The translations under genes were made by a program, and so were the position numbers. Below the pieces are notes generated by a model. The model was not told where the DNA came from. It did no database searches and saw only the letters and a program-made list of their open reading frames with translations. From UBA2030 sp049969475 (GTDB lineage: Bacteria; Bacteroidota; Bacteroidia; Bacteroidales; TTA-H9): a stretch of 64,000 bases of DNA. The DNA is taken from assembly GCA_049969475.1 (NCBI GenBank), contig JBMFOU010000008.1:52400-116399 (forward strand), in the 5' to 3' direction. The stretch's first letter is position 1; every line of letters begins with the position of its first letter. Shown in pieces: positions 37,101 through 45,723 of this stretch.

Positions 37101-38180
37101 TTGAAAAGTTTGGTGGGGTATGCTACCTATTTGCCCAATGGTGATGTAACGGCAACATTTATGGGGCCCTTGCATAATGGCTCACTTTCCATTTCAGGCC
37201 TGACATTTACCCCCAACAGCACGATTCCTTACGATGGTTATAATTTAGTGGGAAATCCCTACCCCTCGGTGCTTGATTTTGAATCTACGGGTATCACGCT
37301 TACTCATCTCACTTCAACAGCTTATTTCTGGAATCAGGAACTCAACGGAGGCCTGGGTGGATACGCAACTTACACGCGAGGTATAGGGGGCACCAATGGT
37401 GGTAGCCAATATATAGGCCCCGGTCAGGGTTTCTTTCTTAAAGTGAATAATCCAGGCAATATAGGAACTTTTGCTGTGACTCAGGCTGCCCGCGTGCACC
37501 ATACTCACGATTTTTACAAGAATCTGCCTTTCAATTCGTTGAAGTTTAGGATTAAAAGCATTTCGGGTATTTCCGATGAAATGATTCTGGCTTTACGTCA
37601 AGGAGGAAGCCCCGGCTACGATGTGCAGTGGGATGCCTTTAAGCTGCGCAATCCTCAGTGCCCCGTATTATATTTTACTTCGTCGGAAGATTATGAGCTG
37701 GCGGTGCAAACTTTATCAGAAAATCCCTCGTCTCCTGTGCCCCTCTTTTTTGAACCCTACGAGAATACTTCCTACACTTTAACCTTTTCAGGAATAGAGA
37801 ATTTTTTAATCGGTATTCCTCTACAGCTCGAAGACCTGAAAACAGGTCAGGTTTATGATTTGCGAAGTACAGACTCCATTGCAATCAGCGCCCAGCAGGG
37901 CGATGACCCGCTGCGCTTCAGGCTATGGTTTGGTACAGTGGGCATGCTAATAAGTGGTGAAGGTAATTTCTTTAAATCCCGTTATCACGCTGGTGCTTTG
38001 TACTTGGAAAGCACTTGTTTGAATGGTAAAGCAGAATTGTATTCCCTGACCGGCCATAAAATCTGGGAGAAAATCAGTCCCAGACTTATGGAATCCATCC
38101 CATTATCCGAAGGCGTGTATTTGCTTCGTTATCAGTGCGGCGGAAAAACGTGGACCAACAAAGTAATTGTCTATCACTAA
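34113..38180 (+). CDS. Secreted subtilisin-like serine peptidase (S8) with T9SS sorting domain
   Basis: A 1355-residue protein with a signal peptide (TFILLVCIGISQVAAAQ). The subtilase domain has its triad at Asp122 (AIWDGGKV), His149 (HSTHVSG) and Ser363 (GTSMACP). Fibronectin/Ig-like and MAM/jellyroll-like modules follow, and the last about 75 residues form a T9SS type A sorting domain (LYSLTGHKIWEKI, GVYLLRY, NKVIVYH). It is therefore predicted to be an extracellular or surface protease. The ATG at 34113 gives a proper signal peptide; the in-frame ATG at 34047 is less likely. H-S-T-H replaces the usual H-G-T-H. Confidence 0.92.
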   Translation: MKKTFILLVCIGISQVAAAQQRKDIIVRENDTLQLKKIAVQSMDYALKIRENAQKNYPYPFRIEEADGSIREVQGLDDRGQLWVYGTSNLNAAKTVSTDKVWPGGGAGLNLTGNGITLAIWDGGKVRTTHQEFSGRVTQMDGASSLSQHSTHVSGTMIAAGVDANAKGMSYQATLKAYDWNIDVNEMSKEAANGLLISNHSYKYLSGWEGQYWYGDVTISEVEDYKFGFYDYTSRQMDLICNAAPYYLPVFAASNDRGNTSPGGVGYYWNGSSWVWSNTYRPPDGPYDCIPSFCGIKNGLTVGNVNDIPGGYTNPGDVVLNSSSSCGPTDDGRIKPDLVANGTSLYSTNSTGDTDYVTMTGTSMACPNTSGSLGLLQQHSYNLNGKYLKSATLKALVIATADEAGSWTGPDYQFGWGLLNTQKAAQALSNNGISTWVKELTLAQLDTFRLQVYSDGTVPLAVTIAWNDPAGVNPSPSLDPPNLMLVNDLDLRIRKDVNTWYPYVLNPAIPTGPATTGDNFRDNVEKIFIATPAAGVYTIEISHKGNLAGGLQDFGLIVTGIQNNAPLAFEANPSTPGQINLSWTLNSGKPVLLVYNTSNVFGQPVNGMSYSAGDPIPGGGTVICTGTATSFTHNSLNASQYYYYRIFSIIDGTPTYSEPNAASARTLSEPVPLPIRENFAQPGLPQGWTRQLFGNTEGWKTSNSASAGGLALEIMHLWEDLYNNYSYGTPLATSRLILPAVNTTGMSRLTLRFKHKFADLGYGISTATVRIQSSTDGVNWTNEGWSFTSRNGNLGPEIRAVPIVNNLNSPTTYVAFVIEGDFYDFWYWSVDDVELYEGPSGLWTGVVSDEWTTTSNWSDGLLPQAITPVLIPNGCTYFPKVNSDYSSPTIVADLTLLSGAQLTLNENKALTVTGTLTNGAGEAALLLKNGSTLLHGTDSVPATVERDVSGYTDYHYISSPVINTQAISAFPGWAYVRRYDETQPVNQWINLTGSDTLKSLVGYATYLPNGDVTATFMGPLHNGSLSISGLTFTPNSTIPYDGYNLVGNPYPSVLDFESTGITLTHLTSTAYFWNQELNGGLGGYATYTRGIGGTNGGSQYIGPGQGFFLKVNNPGNIGTFAVTQAARVHHTHDFYKNLPFNSLKFRIKSISGISDEMILALRQGGSPGYDVQWDAFKLRNPQCPVLYFTSSEDYELAVQTLSENPSSPVPLFFEPYENTSYTLTFSGIENFLIGIPLQLEDLKTGQVYDLRSTDSIAISAQQGDDPLRFRLWFGTVGMLISGEGNFFKSRYHAGALYLESTCLNGKAELYSLTGHKIWEKISPRLMESIPLSEGVYLLRYQCGGKTWTNKVIVYH

Positions 38181-38193
38181 GAATTTACCTTTG
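38167..38193 (+). promoter_or_regulatory. Promoter of the LRR gene
   Basis: TTG (38167-38169), 16 bp, TACCTTTG (38186-38193), 40 bp before the ATG. It overlaps the end of the subtilase gene. Confidence 0.55.
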
Positions 38194-38233
38194 TTGGAAG
38201 AAAATTCAATAAAACTCTCCAAAAAACTCAGGA

Positions 38234-39397
38234 ATGAACCATTTCAGTTCGCTGGGATTAAGTATACTCCTTGTTATGATTTTGGGTAAAATGGAGGCCC
38301 AGTTACTTTCCATCGAACAACTGGCCAGGGAAAAAGTATATCAAAGTCTGGATGAAGCATTTGCAGATCCATGGAATTGCGTGGTTTTAGATCTTAGCTA
38401 TAAAAATTTAAAATTTAATTCTGAACGAGTTAATCAGCTGGAAAATCTGCAGGTGCTGCACCTGGCCGGTAATCCCTCCTTGGACCTGGATCAATCTTTT
38501 ACCCGCAGGTTTTTTGGAGGCCTTATGTATATTCAGATTATTGATATTCAAGAGAATGGTTTAAAATACTTACCCTCAGGCCTGGTAAAATATGTGGGGC
38601 TGAGAATGCTTTTCGCCGGAAAAAACAATCTTACGGAAATACCAGACTTTATCTGTCAGTTGAAAAGCCTTCAGGTGCTTTCATTTCATCATAACCGCCT
38701 TCGAATTCTGCCCGAGTGCCTGGGAAATCTCGACAGTTTGCATACCCTCGACCTGAGCGGCAATCCCTCCCTCGATTTCGGGCAGTTGTTTGCTATGGCT
38801 AATCAGATGGCTTCCCTGAAAAATCTATACCTCAGTGATTGTAATCTTCGATCGGTTCCGGTAACCATTTCGAATCTGCAACAGCTAGAAATGTTGAATC
38901 TATCTGCCAATCTGCTTTCCTCCCCCCCCCAATATATTTTTCATCTGGCGGGCCTCAGGGAGCTTAATCTGGGGCGCAATCAGGCTGGTGCTATTCCAGA
39001 GGATGTGGAAAATCTGCAAAATCTGGAGGTGCTTGTGCTTAATGATAACAATCTCTCTACCTTACCCAGTACAATATCCCGTTTGAATAAGTTGGTGTAT
39101 CTTAATTTGGCGGGCAATAAATTCCAATCAGTTCCCGATTCTATAAGTGGATTGATTCACCTCAAAGAACTAAATTTGAGCCGAAATAAATTGGATAAGC
39201 TTCCACCTTCGCTTGCAAACCTCAGACAGCTTGAAGTGCTCGATCTGTCAAATAATTCTCTGAAAAAACTTCCGCTTGAATTGGATTTCATGGAGTCTCT
39301 GAAATTCATAAAGCTTACGGGTAACCCGATTACCAAAGAGGAAAAAGAACGCCTTATCCGGGTTTTCAGGGAAAAGAGAGTTAAGGTAGAATTATAG
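38234..39397 (+). CDS. Exported leucine-rich-repeat protein
   Basis: A 387-residue protein with a signal peptide (LGLSILLVMILGKMEAQ) and about 12 LRRs of 22-24 residues with the pattern LxxLxxLxLxxNxLxxLPxxI (for example NLEVLVLNDNNLSTLPSTI). No sorting domain is present at the C-terminus, so it is probably periplasmic or on the outer membrane by other means. LRR proteins bind other proteins; the partner is unknown. A run of nine C residues at 38932-38940 lies inside the reading frame and could be prone to slippage. Confidence 0.88.
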   Translation: MNHFSSLGLSILLVMILGKMEAQLLSIEQLAREKVYQSLDEAFADPWNCVVLDLSYKNLKFNSERVNQLENLQVLHLAGNPSLDLDQSFTRRFFGGLMYIQIIDIQENGLKYLPSGLVKYVGLRMLFAGKNNLTEIPDFICQLKSLQVLSFHHNRLRILPECLGNLDSLHTLDLSGNPSLDFGQLFAMANQMASLKNLYLSDCNLRSVPVTISNLQQLEMLNLSANLLSSPPQYIFHLAGLRELNLGRNQAGAIPEDVENLQNLEVLVLNDNNLSTLPSTISRLNKLVYLNLAGNKFQSVPDSISGLIHLKELNLSRNKLDKLPPSLANLRQLEVLDLSNNSLKKLPLELDFMESLKFIKLTGNPITKEEKERLIRVFREKRVKVEL

Positions 39398-39496
39398 AGA
39401 GGCTTTATTAGTCTCGTTTTTTCCTTACTTCTTTTGCTCTTGATTCTGAGCCAATTCACGAAATGGCTAATTTAGCCTGAAAAATTAAACGGAGTC

Positions 39497-41935
39497 ATGA
39501 GGAAATTTTTTTTTAGTTTAATAGTGTTTAATTTATTGATTATGAGTGATTACGCACAGGAAGACATTAAATTTCAGTTACCCCCGGCAGAAATCCTGAA
39601 TTTAGTGGATATTAAACCCCAGCCGGCGGTCATAATGGATCCAATGAACCGCTATCTGGTGATGCTCGACCGTAATGCCATGAAGAGTCTTGAAGAGTTG
39701 GCAGAGGAAGAAGTGCGGTTGGCAGGTGTAAGGATCAATCCCCGTCTTTTTATGCCAAGTCGTAAAACTTATTACACCGGAATTTCTATCCAGGATATTA
39801 CTGAGAACAGGGAAATCACGTTGCATAATTTGCCGGATACCCTACGAATTTCTGATGTAAGTTTTTCTCCCGATGGAAATTACCTGGCTTTTAATCTGAC
39901 TAAGGGAGAAAATGTTAGCCTATGGCTGATTGAGATAAAAACGGGTCAGGTGCGGGAGCTCTTCCGGCAGCCCATGAACGGAGTATTGGGTGCGTCCTAC
40001 GTTTGGATCCCTGATGAAAAGAGCCTTTTGGTGATGGTAGTCCCCGAAGGCACAGGGAAAACACCTCCCCGCAAGCCCCTGCCTCAAGGGCCTTCGGTTC
40101 AGGAAACAGCTGGAAAAAAAGCGCCGGTGCGTACCTTCCAGGATTTATTGAGAAATAAATATGATGAGCAATTATTTGAGTATTATGCTACATCTGCTGT
40201 ATTAAAGATAAATTTCGACGGAACACGGGCTCCTTTTTTACCCCCGGCCATCTACTCCGGGCTCTCCTGGTCGCCCGACGGCAAATATTTGCTTGTGACC
40301 ACCATAGAAAAGCCTTTTTCGTATAAAGTACCTTTCTACCGATTTGGCCTTCGGTATGCCATTCACACTCATTCAGGGGAATTATTGCGGGAAATATACC
40401 GGAGGGAAGTGGTGGAGGATGTTCCTCCTTCGTTTGATGCATGCGAAAAGGGGAGAAGGCATATCTCGTGGAGGCTCGATGCACCTGCAGAGCTTTTCTG
40501 GGTTGAAGCTCTCGACGGAGGAGATCCCACGATAGAAACATCAGAAAGAGATGCCCTTTATTTAGTTAACATTGACGACCCTGAAAGTCAGCCCCGCAGA
40601 ATAGCCACCACCAGCCTCCGTTTTTCTGATATCATCTGGGGTACCGGTCAATTGGCTGTTTTGAAGGAGTTCTGGTATAAGACCCGAAAGGAGATTGTAA
40701 GTTTTATTTCTCCTGATGAATCTGTACCGGTTAAAAGGCGGGTCTTTGATCTCTCTACTGAGGATTTGTATAACGATCCCGGAGATTTTATAACTCATCG
40801 GGGACCTTTCAAGACCCAGGTTTTGTGGTTTTCGGGCGACAACAAATCGCTTTTTCTGGAGGGGGAGGGTTTCTCTCCTCAGGGCAACCGCCCCTTTCTG
40901 GACGAGCTGAACCTTCAGACCCTAATAACTCGTCGGCTATGGCAGGCTGACGGTAAATCTAACTATGAAAATATCATCAGAGTTATCGACCCTGAAAGGG
41001 TTAAACTTATCACAGCTATAGAGAGTAAATTTGAAAACCCGAACCTTTACTTCAGAGAAAAGGACAGGTTGAGGGCAATTACTCAGTTTCCTAATCCCTA
41101 TGCTGATTTTGGCCATAAGGTGGTTTCTGAGAAAGTATTTTATCGCAGAGCCGATGGAGTAGAACTTGATGGCACACTTTATTTACCTGCCGGATATAGT
41201 CCGAAAACGGACAGTGCCTTGCCATTGTTGATGTGGGCTTATCCAAGGGAATATAAAGATGCAACCCATGCCGGTCAGGTGAAAGATTCTCCGCATCAGT
41301 TCGTAAGACTTCATTATGGTTCCCCGGTTTTCTGGGTGCTCAGAGGCTTTGCCGTGCTCGATGAAGCGGCCTTCCCCATTGTAGCCAAAGAGGGTGGTGA
41401 ACCCAATGATACCTTTGTGGAACAATTGGTGGATAACGCCAGGGCAGCCATCGATTACCTTGCCGACCGGGGCATTGCCGACAGGCAAAGAGTGGCTATT
41501 GGTGGGCATTCTTATGGTGCCTTTATGGTTGCCAACCTGCTGGCCCATTCTGATTTATTTGCAGCCGGTATCGCCCGCAGCGGAGCTTATAACCGCACGC
41601 TTACTCCGTTTGGTTTCCAATCGGAAGAACGAACTTTCTGGGAAGCCCCTGATGTCTATATGAAAATGTCGCCTTTCGTGTATGCTCATAAGATTAAAGC
41701 TCCTCTATTGCTTATTCATGGCGATGCCGACAACAATCCCGGTACCTTTACCCTACAAAGTGAAAGGATGTATGCTGCCATCAATGGCCTGGGAGGAACT
41801 GCCCGCCTGGTGCTCTTGCCATTCGAAAGTCATGGATATGCTGCACGCGAAAATATTCTTCACATGCTCTGGGAAACCGACCGGTGGCTTGAGAAATATG
41901 TAAAAAACAAAACCGTAGTTGAGCCTCAGGATTAG
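39497..41935 (+). CDS. Exported S9 serine peptidase, glutamyl-endopeptidase-like (S9D)
   Basis: An 812-residue protein with a signal peptide (FFFSLIVFNLLIMSDYAQ), a propeller domain and a C-terminal alpha/beta-hydrolase domain. The triad is Ser in GGHSYGAFM, Asp in HGDADNNPGTF and His in FESHGYAAREN. From memory, the hydrolase domain (ARSGAYNRTLTPFGFQ, DNNPGTF, ESHGYAARE, LWETDRWLEKY) closely resembles plant chloroplast glutamyl endopeptidase (S9D), more than DPP-IV or prolyl oligopeptidase. Glu-specific cleavage is therefore the best guess. It would act in the periplasm on peptides. The gap to the LRR gene holds no strong terminator. Confidence 0.88.
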   Translation: MRKFFFSLIVFNLLIMSDYAQEDIKFQLPPAEILNLVDIKPQPAVIMDPMNRYLVMLDRNAMKSLEELAEEEVRLAGVRINPRLFMPSRKTYYTGISIQDITENREITLHNLPDTLRISDVSFSPDGNYLAFNLTKGENVSLWLIEIKTGQVRELFRQPMNGVLGASYVWIPDEKSLLVMVVPEGTGKTPPRKPLPQGPSVQETAGKKAPVRTFQDLLRNKYDEQLFEYYATSAVLKINFDGTRAPFLPPAIYSGLSWSPDGKYLLVTTIEKPFSYKVPFYRFGLRYAIHTHSGELLREIYRREVVEDVPPSFDACEKGRRHISWRLDAPAELFWVEALDGGDPTIETSERDALYLVNIDDPESQPRRIATTSLRFSDIIWGTGQLAVLKEFWYKTRKEIVSFISPDESVPVKRRVFDLSTEDLYNDPGDFITHRGPFKTQVLWFSGDNKSLFLEGEGFSPQGNRPFLDELNLQTLITRRLWQADGKSNYENIIRVIDPERVKLITAIESKFENPNLYFREKDRLRAITQFPNPYADFGHKVVSEKVFYRRADGVELDGTLYLPAGYSPKTDSALPLLMWAYPREYKDATHAGQVKDSPHQFVRLHYGSPVFWVLRGFAVLDEAAFPIVAKEGGEPNDTFVEQLVDNARAAIDYLADRGIADRQRVAIGGHSYGAFMVANLLAHSDLFAAGIARSGAYNRTLTPFGFQSEERTFWEAPDVYMKMSPFVYAHKIKAPLLLIHGDADNNPGTFTLQSERMYAAINGLGGTARLVLLPFESHGYAARENILHMLWETDRWLEKYVKNKTVVEPQD

Positions 41936-41994
41936 GGCTTGTTTACCAGAAAGTTTGTTCTCATAGCATCTATTTTATTTAAAATCAACTTCAA

Positions 41995-42026
41995 GCCAGC
42001 CGACAGGGTTGGCATTTTGTTTTTTA
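41995..42026 (+). terminator. Terminator after the S9D-like peptidase
   Basis: GCCAGCC (41995-42001) pairs with GGTTGGC (42007-42013), with one G-U pair, followed by ATTTTGTTTTTT. It separates this gene from the convergent GlmU-like gene. Confidence 0.8.
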
Positions 42027-42051
42027 ATGGAAAAAAAATTAAGTGAGATTT

Positions 42052-43287
42052 TTACGAATTAACCAGGTGTTCGTACCAGTACCTGATGAGTTGCTCAAGC
42101 GCAGGTGTTAGTTCTATTTTACGTCGTTGCATGACAATGCGTGCGGTAGCCAGGGCTTTGTCAATTTCATAAGGAACCAATCCTTCGGCCCCTCCCCACG
42201 AAAAATCAGGAAGGTTTTTGTCAGGAAATCCTGCACCAAAAACATTACAAAATATGCCCCCCACCGTTCCGGTGTTGAACATGGTGTTAATTCCGCTTTT
42301 GGAGTGATCGGCAAGCATAAGGCCTAGAAAACGCAGGTCTGTATTTATTTCTTCTCCATCGGCAAAGGCGCGGATGGTTCCGTAATTATTTTTAAGATCA
42401 GAGTTGTTGGTATTTGCTCCAAGGTTTACCCATGAGCCCAAATAAGCATGGCCCAGAAATCCGTCGTGCTGCTTATTGGAGTATGAATGAATGATGCTTC
42501 CTTCTACTTCGCCCCCCACTTTACAAACCTGACCAATACTCGTATTTCCGTAGATCTTAGCCCCTGCCTTAATCACGCTTCCCTTGCCTATAAAGCAAGG
42601 GCCTTGAATGAAACTCAAGGGCATCAGGGTTACCTCGTCATCAATGTATACAGGACCCTGACTGGCATCAATAACACATCCAGGATATATCCGGGCTCCT
42701 GAACCCACGTATATTTGATTATCATTCAGCAGCCAGCTTCCATCCATGACTTTTCCCCTGCACAATCCCTGACCCGGCGAAAACCTGAAATCACGAATTA
42801 TTTCTTCACCGTTAAGGGATATCAAATCCCATAGATAGTGCAGCATACGTCCTTCTCCTGTCGTAATCTCAATTCTATCTGCATCATCTTTTTCCGGGAA
42901 TACCAGTAATCCATCTTCATCAAACGCCAGGAAAGATAAGTGCTGAGCTGGAACTTTAGCTGCCGCAAGCTCTCCGTCCATTACAAAATAAGCAAACCCC
43001 TGGTGTTTTTTCAGCTTTTCCCAGAGTTCTTGTGTACCCAACAATCGCGCGTTAATAAAAATATAATCGCTTGATATAACCTCATTCACACGTTGTGAGG
43101 AATAATTTTCTCCAATTACATCCTTTAAAATGTCTCTGACAAAAAAATCGACCGGAAGTCCTGGAAAATACCTGGCTGTTTTTTCCCATAATAAGTTAAT
43201 ACCCATACGGAGCTCAAACAAGGCTCTGAGTCGTACCATGGGTTGAAAGTATCTTACGTGTTCATCTTCAAAGATAGCGAGTCGCAT
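42052..43287 (-). CDS. GlmU-like putative sugar nucleotidyltransferase with left-handed beta-helix
   Basis: A 411-residue cytoplasmic protein. The N-terminal part (MRLAIFEDEHVRYFQPMVRLRA) resembles the NTP_transf_4 domain of Bacteroidota proteins annotated as GlmU family. The C-terminal half contains hexapeptide repeats (IYPGCVIDASQGPVYIDDEV, GSVIKAGAKIYGNTSIG) that form a left-handed beta-helix, as in acyl/acetyltransferases. A UDP-sugar pathway role is likely, but the substrate is not identifiable. The start at 43287 is preferred; the longer frame begins with TTG at 43368 and includes a promoter box. Confidence 0.8.
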   Translation of the reverse strand: MRLAIFEDEHVRYFQPMVRLRALFELRMGINLLWEKTARYFPGLPVDFFVRDILKDVIGENYSSQRVNEVISSDYIFINARLLGTQELWEKLKKHQGFAYFVMDGELAAAKVPAQHLSFLAFDEDGLLVFPEKDDADRIEITTGEGRMLHYLWDLISLNGEEIIRDFRFSPGQGLCRGKVMDGSWLLNDNQIYVGSGARIYPGCVIDASQGPVYIDDEVTLMPLSFIQGPCFIGKGSVIKAGAKIYGNTSIGQVCKVGGEVEGSIIHSYSNKQHDGFLGHAYLGSWVNLGANTNNSDLKNNYGTIRAFADGEEINTDLRFLGLMLADHSKSGINTMFNTGTVGGIFCNVFGAGFPDKNLPDFSWGGAEGLVPYEIDKALATARIVMQRRKIELTPALEQLIRYWYEHLVNS

Positions 43288-43310
43288 AAATTCAAGCTTT
43301 TTCAATAGCA

Positions 43311-43318
43311 CAAATTTA
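43311..43318 (-). promoter_or_regulatory. Promoter box of the GlmU-like gene
   Basis: TAAATTTG on the minus strand matches TAnnTTTG and lies 24 bp upstream of the preferred ATG, supporting that start. Confidence 0.5.
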
Positions 43319-43380
43319 TTGATTTGCTCTCCCGAAAACGCTAATGAATTGAAAAAAGCATATAGCAAATTGCCTATGTT

Positions 43381-43410
43381 TTTGGGTGAAAGGCTATTTT
43401 GGTATTTTTG
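43381..43410 (+). promoter_or_regulatory. Promoter of glnA
   Basis: TTTG (43381-43384), 18-bp spacer, TATTTTTG (43403-43410). Both boxes and the spacing fit the Bacteroidota consensus. The start codon is 43 bp further on. Confidence 0.75.
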
Positions 43411-43452
43411 CCGCCCCTAGACTGATGAATAGTATTCAAACCGAGGAAATTT

Positions 43453-44955
43453 ATGAATAATACCACTTCTTTGCATCCCAATCCATTGGTGCAGTATCTG
43501 AACAAGCCCAGCACTGATTTTACCAAGGCTGATATTATCCGATACATTGAGGACAATAATATCAGCATGCTTAATTTTCGTTATGTAGGGGGGGATGGCC
43601 GCTTAAAGACCCTGAATTTTGTCATTCACGACTATCAGCATCTCGACACATTGTTATCGGCAGGCGAGCGCGTGGATGGCTCCAGTCTTTTTAAATATAT
43701 TGAAGCCGGAAGTAGCGATTTGTATGTAATACCTCGATACAGGACGGCTTTTGTAAATCCTTTTACCGACGTACCTACGCTTGACATTCTTTGTTCTTAC
43801 TACACCAAAGATGGTACTCCATTGGAAAGTGCGCCAGAATACATATTACGTAAGGCTCACCAGGTTTTGAAAGAACGCACGGGGTATTCCTTCGAGGCCA
43901 TGGGCGAACTTGAATATTATCTCATCCGGCCCAAGTCTGAGTTTTTCCACGCCGACGATCAGCGGGGCTACCACGAATCTACACCTTTCTGCAAAGGAGC
44001 TGCACTTAGGCGTCAGGCCATGCTTTACATTGCACAAGCCGGTGGATTTATCAAATATGGGCATTCAGAGGTAGGCAACTTTACTCTTGGCGATTACGAA
44101 TTCGAACAAAACGAGATTGAATTCATGCCAGTGGATGTAGAAGATGCAGCCGATCAACTGGTGGTAGCCAAATGGATATTACGCAATCTGGCTTACCGCA
44201 ATAATGTTCATATCACTTTTGCGCCCAAGATTACAGTTGGAAAGGCCGGCAGTGGTTTGCATGTCCACACCCGGCTGATGAAGGACGGGGTCAATGCTAT
44301 GATTGAAGACGGCCGGCTTAGCGATATTGCCAAAAAAGCGATTGCTGGTTATCTCGACTTGGCGCCTTCGCTTACAGCTTTTGGAAATCAAAATCCCACC
44401 TCTTATTTCCGGCTGGTACCTCACCAGGAAGCACCCACCAATATCTGCTGGGGCGACCGCAATCGTTCGGTGCTGGTGAGGGTTCCCCTCGGATGGTTGG
44501 GTAAGGCCAATATGGCCAAGGACGCCAATCCATTGGAACCTGCCGGGGAATATGATTTCAGCCAAAAACAAACCGTTGAATTCCGTGCTCCTGATGGATC
44601 GGCCGACGTGTATTTGCTTCTGGCAGGCCTCACCGTGGCTGCCCGTCATGGTATCGAAATGCCCGATGCCCTCGAATTTGCTGAGAAAACCTACGTCGAT
44701 GTAAATATTTTCAACAAAGAACACAAAGATAAAGTTAAGAACCTCAGGCAATTACCGGTTTCATGTTACGACTCTGCGCTCCACCTTCAACAGCAGGCCG
44801 ATTTTTACACTCAGTATGGAGTCTTTCCGCAAAGCGTAATCGATGGTTTTGTAAAACAATTGAAATCATACAACGATCAGAAACTAAGAGAAGAAATCGG
44901 AAACAATCCTGAAGCTATTCTTGCCCTGGTTCAGAAGTATTTCCATTGTGGTTAG
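43453..44955 (+). CDS. glnA: Glutamine synthetase
   Basis: ATP-dependent ligation of ammonia to glutamate. The 500-residue protein has the GS beta-grasp domain (NNISMLNFRYVGGDGRLKTLNF, read by position at residues 34-55) and the catalytic domain with the metal and ammonium ligands in MGELEYYL, GSGLHVHTRL (His-loop) and NQNPTSYFRLVPHQEAPTN. The regulatory adenylylation tyrosine motif of enterobacterial GlnA was not found. The size and motif set are those of the Bacteroidota GS group near 500 residues. It has its own promoter and terminator. Confidence 0.95.
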   Translation: MNNTTSLHPNPLVQYLNKPSTDFTKADIIRYIEDNNISMLNFRYVGGDGRLKTLNFVIHDYQHLDTLLSAGERVDGSSLFKYIEAGSSDLYVIPRYRTAFVNPFTDVPTLDILCSYYTKDGTPLESAPEYILRKAHQVLKERTGYSFEAMGELEYYLIRPKSEFFHADDQRGYHESTPFCKGAALRRQAMLYIAQAGGFIKYGHSEVGNFTLGDYEFEQNEIEFMPVDVEDAADQLVVAKWILRNLAYRNNVHITFAPKITVGKAGSGLHVHTRLMKDGVNAMIEDGRLSDIAKKAIAGYLDLAPSLTAFGNQNPTSYFRLVPHQEAPTNICWGDRNRSVLVRVPLGWLGKANMAKDANPLEPAGEYDFSQKQTVEFRAPDGSADVYLLLAGLTVAARHGIEMPDALEFAEKTYVDVNIFNKEHKDKVKNLRQLPVSCYDSALHLQQQADFYTQYGVFPQSVIDGFVKQLKSYNDQKLREEIGNNPEAILALVQKYFHCG

Positions 44956-45021
44956 GCCTTTGCTCACGATGTCTCTTCCTTTGGTAGAATACGATTTTTT
45001 CATTTAAACGAATCTTTTTGC

Positions 45022-45064
45022 ACAGACAGGCTGAATTGTACGAACGGCCTGTCTGTTTGTTTTT
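45022..45064 (+). terminator. Rho-independent terminator after glnA
   Basis: ACAGACAGGC (45022-45031) pairs perfectly with GCCTGTCTGT (45047-45056) and is followed by TTGTTTTT. Confidence 0.92.
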
Positions 45065-45081
45065 ATAAAAATTTTTCATTG

Positions 45082-45104
45082 TTGGATGTCTTGGATTATC
45101 TTTG
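45082..45104 (+). promoter_or_regulatory. Promoter of sodB
   Basis: TTG (45082-45084), 12 bp, TATCTTTG (45097-45104), about 23 bp before the first ATG of sodB. Confidence 0.6.
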
Positions 45105-45126
45105 TAGGAGCAATCACCAAAATCGT

Positions 45127-45708
45127 ATGCTTATGAAACACGAATTGCCGCCCCTTCCGTGGGCTACCGATGCGCTTGAACCGCTTATTTCGAAGCAAAC
45201 CATTGAATTTCATTATGGAAAGCATCATCAGACCTACGTAAACAATCTCAACAATCTGATACCTGGTACACCTTTCGAAAATGCCAGTCTCGAAGAAATA
45301 ATACTTAAAGCCGAAGGAGGCATTTTCAACAACGGGGCTCAAGTATGGAATCATACTTTCTACTGGCATTGTCTCTCACCGCAAGGAGGAGGACTGCCAA
45401 CAGGCAAGCTGGCGGAGGCTATAGAACGTGATTTTGGTTCGTTTGAGGCTTTCCGCGAAAAGTTTTCTACAGCTGCAGCCACGCTTTTTGGAAGCGGTTG
45501 GGCCTGGTTAGTGAAAACTCCGGAAGGAAAGCTGGAGATCGTTCAGGAGAGTAATGCCGGCAATCCATTGCGTTATGGCAAATCTCCTCTGCTTACTTGC
45601 GATGTGTGGGAACATGCCTATTATCTAGATAAACAAAACCGTAGGGCTGAGTACATTGCCGACTTCTGGAAGATAGTTGATTGGGCTGCGGTGGCTGCCC
45701 GTTATTAA
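45127..45708 (+). CDS. sodB: Superoxide dismutase (Fe/Mn family)
   Basis: A cytoplasmic enzyme of 193 residues that disproportionates superoxide. The metal ligands fall in FHYGKHHQTYV, WNHTFYWHCLSP and CDVWEHAYY (DxWEHxYY), all conserved. The pattern of the mid region, with Q-rich FeSOD features, points to an iron or cambialistic type. ATG at 45127 and 45133 are both possible; a longer frame from 45079 crosses the promoter. The thioesterase gene begins 15 bp after the stop. Confidence 0.93.
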   Translation: MLMKHELPPLPWATDALEPLISKQTIEFHYGKHHQTYVNNLNNLIPGTPFENASLEEIILKAEGGIFNNGAQVWNHTFYWHCLSPQGGGLPTGKLAEAIERDFGSFEAFREKFSTAAATLFGSGWAWLVKTPEGKLEIVQESNAGNPLRYGKSPLLTCDVWEHAYYLDKQNRRAEYIADFWKIVDWAAVAARY

Positions 45709-45723
45709 AGTTTCTTTTTCAGC

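Noticed and set aside
44179..44751. Minus-strand ORF of 190 codons inside glnA
   Set aside because: It lies fully opposite the conserved glutamine synthetase catalytic domain and is a shadow of its codon pattern.
44757..44772. GTTTCATGTTACGA as a parS site in glnA
   Set aside because: Right arm not palindromic; more than three mismatches in the core.
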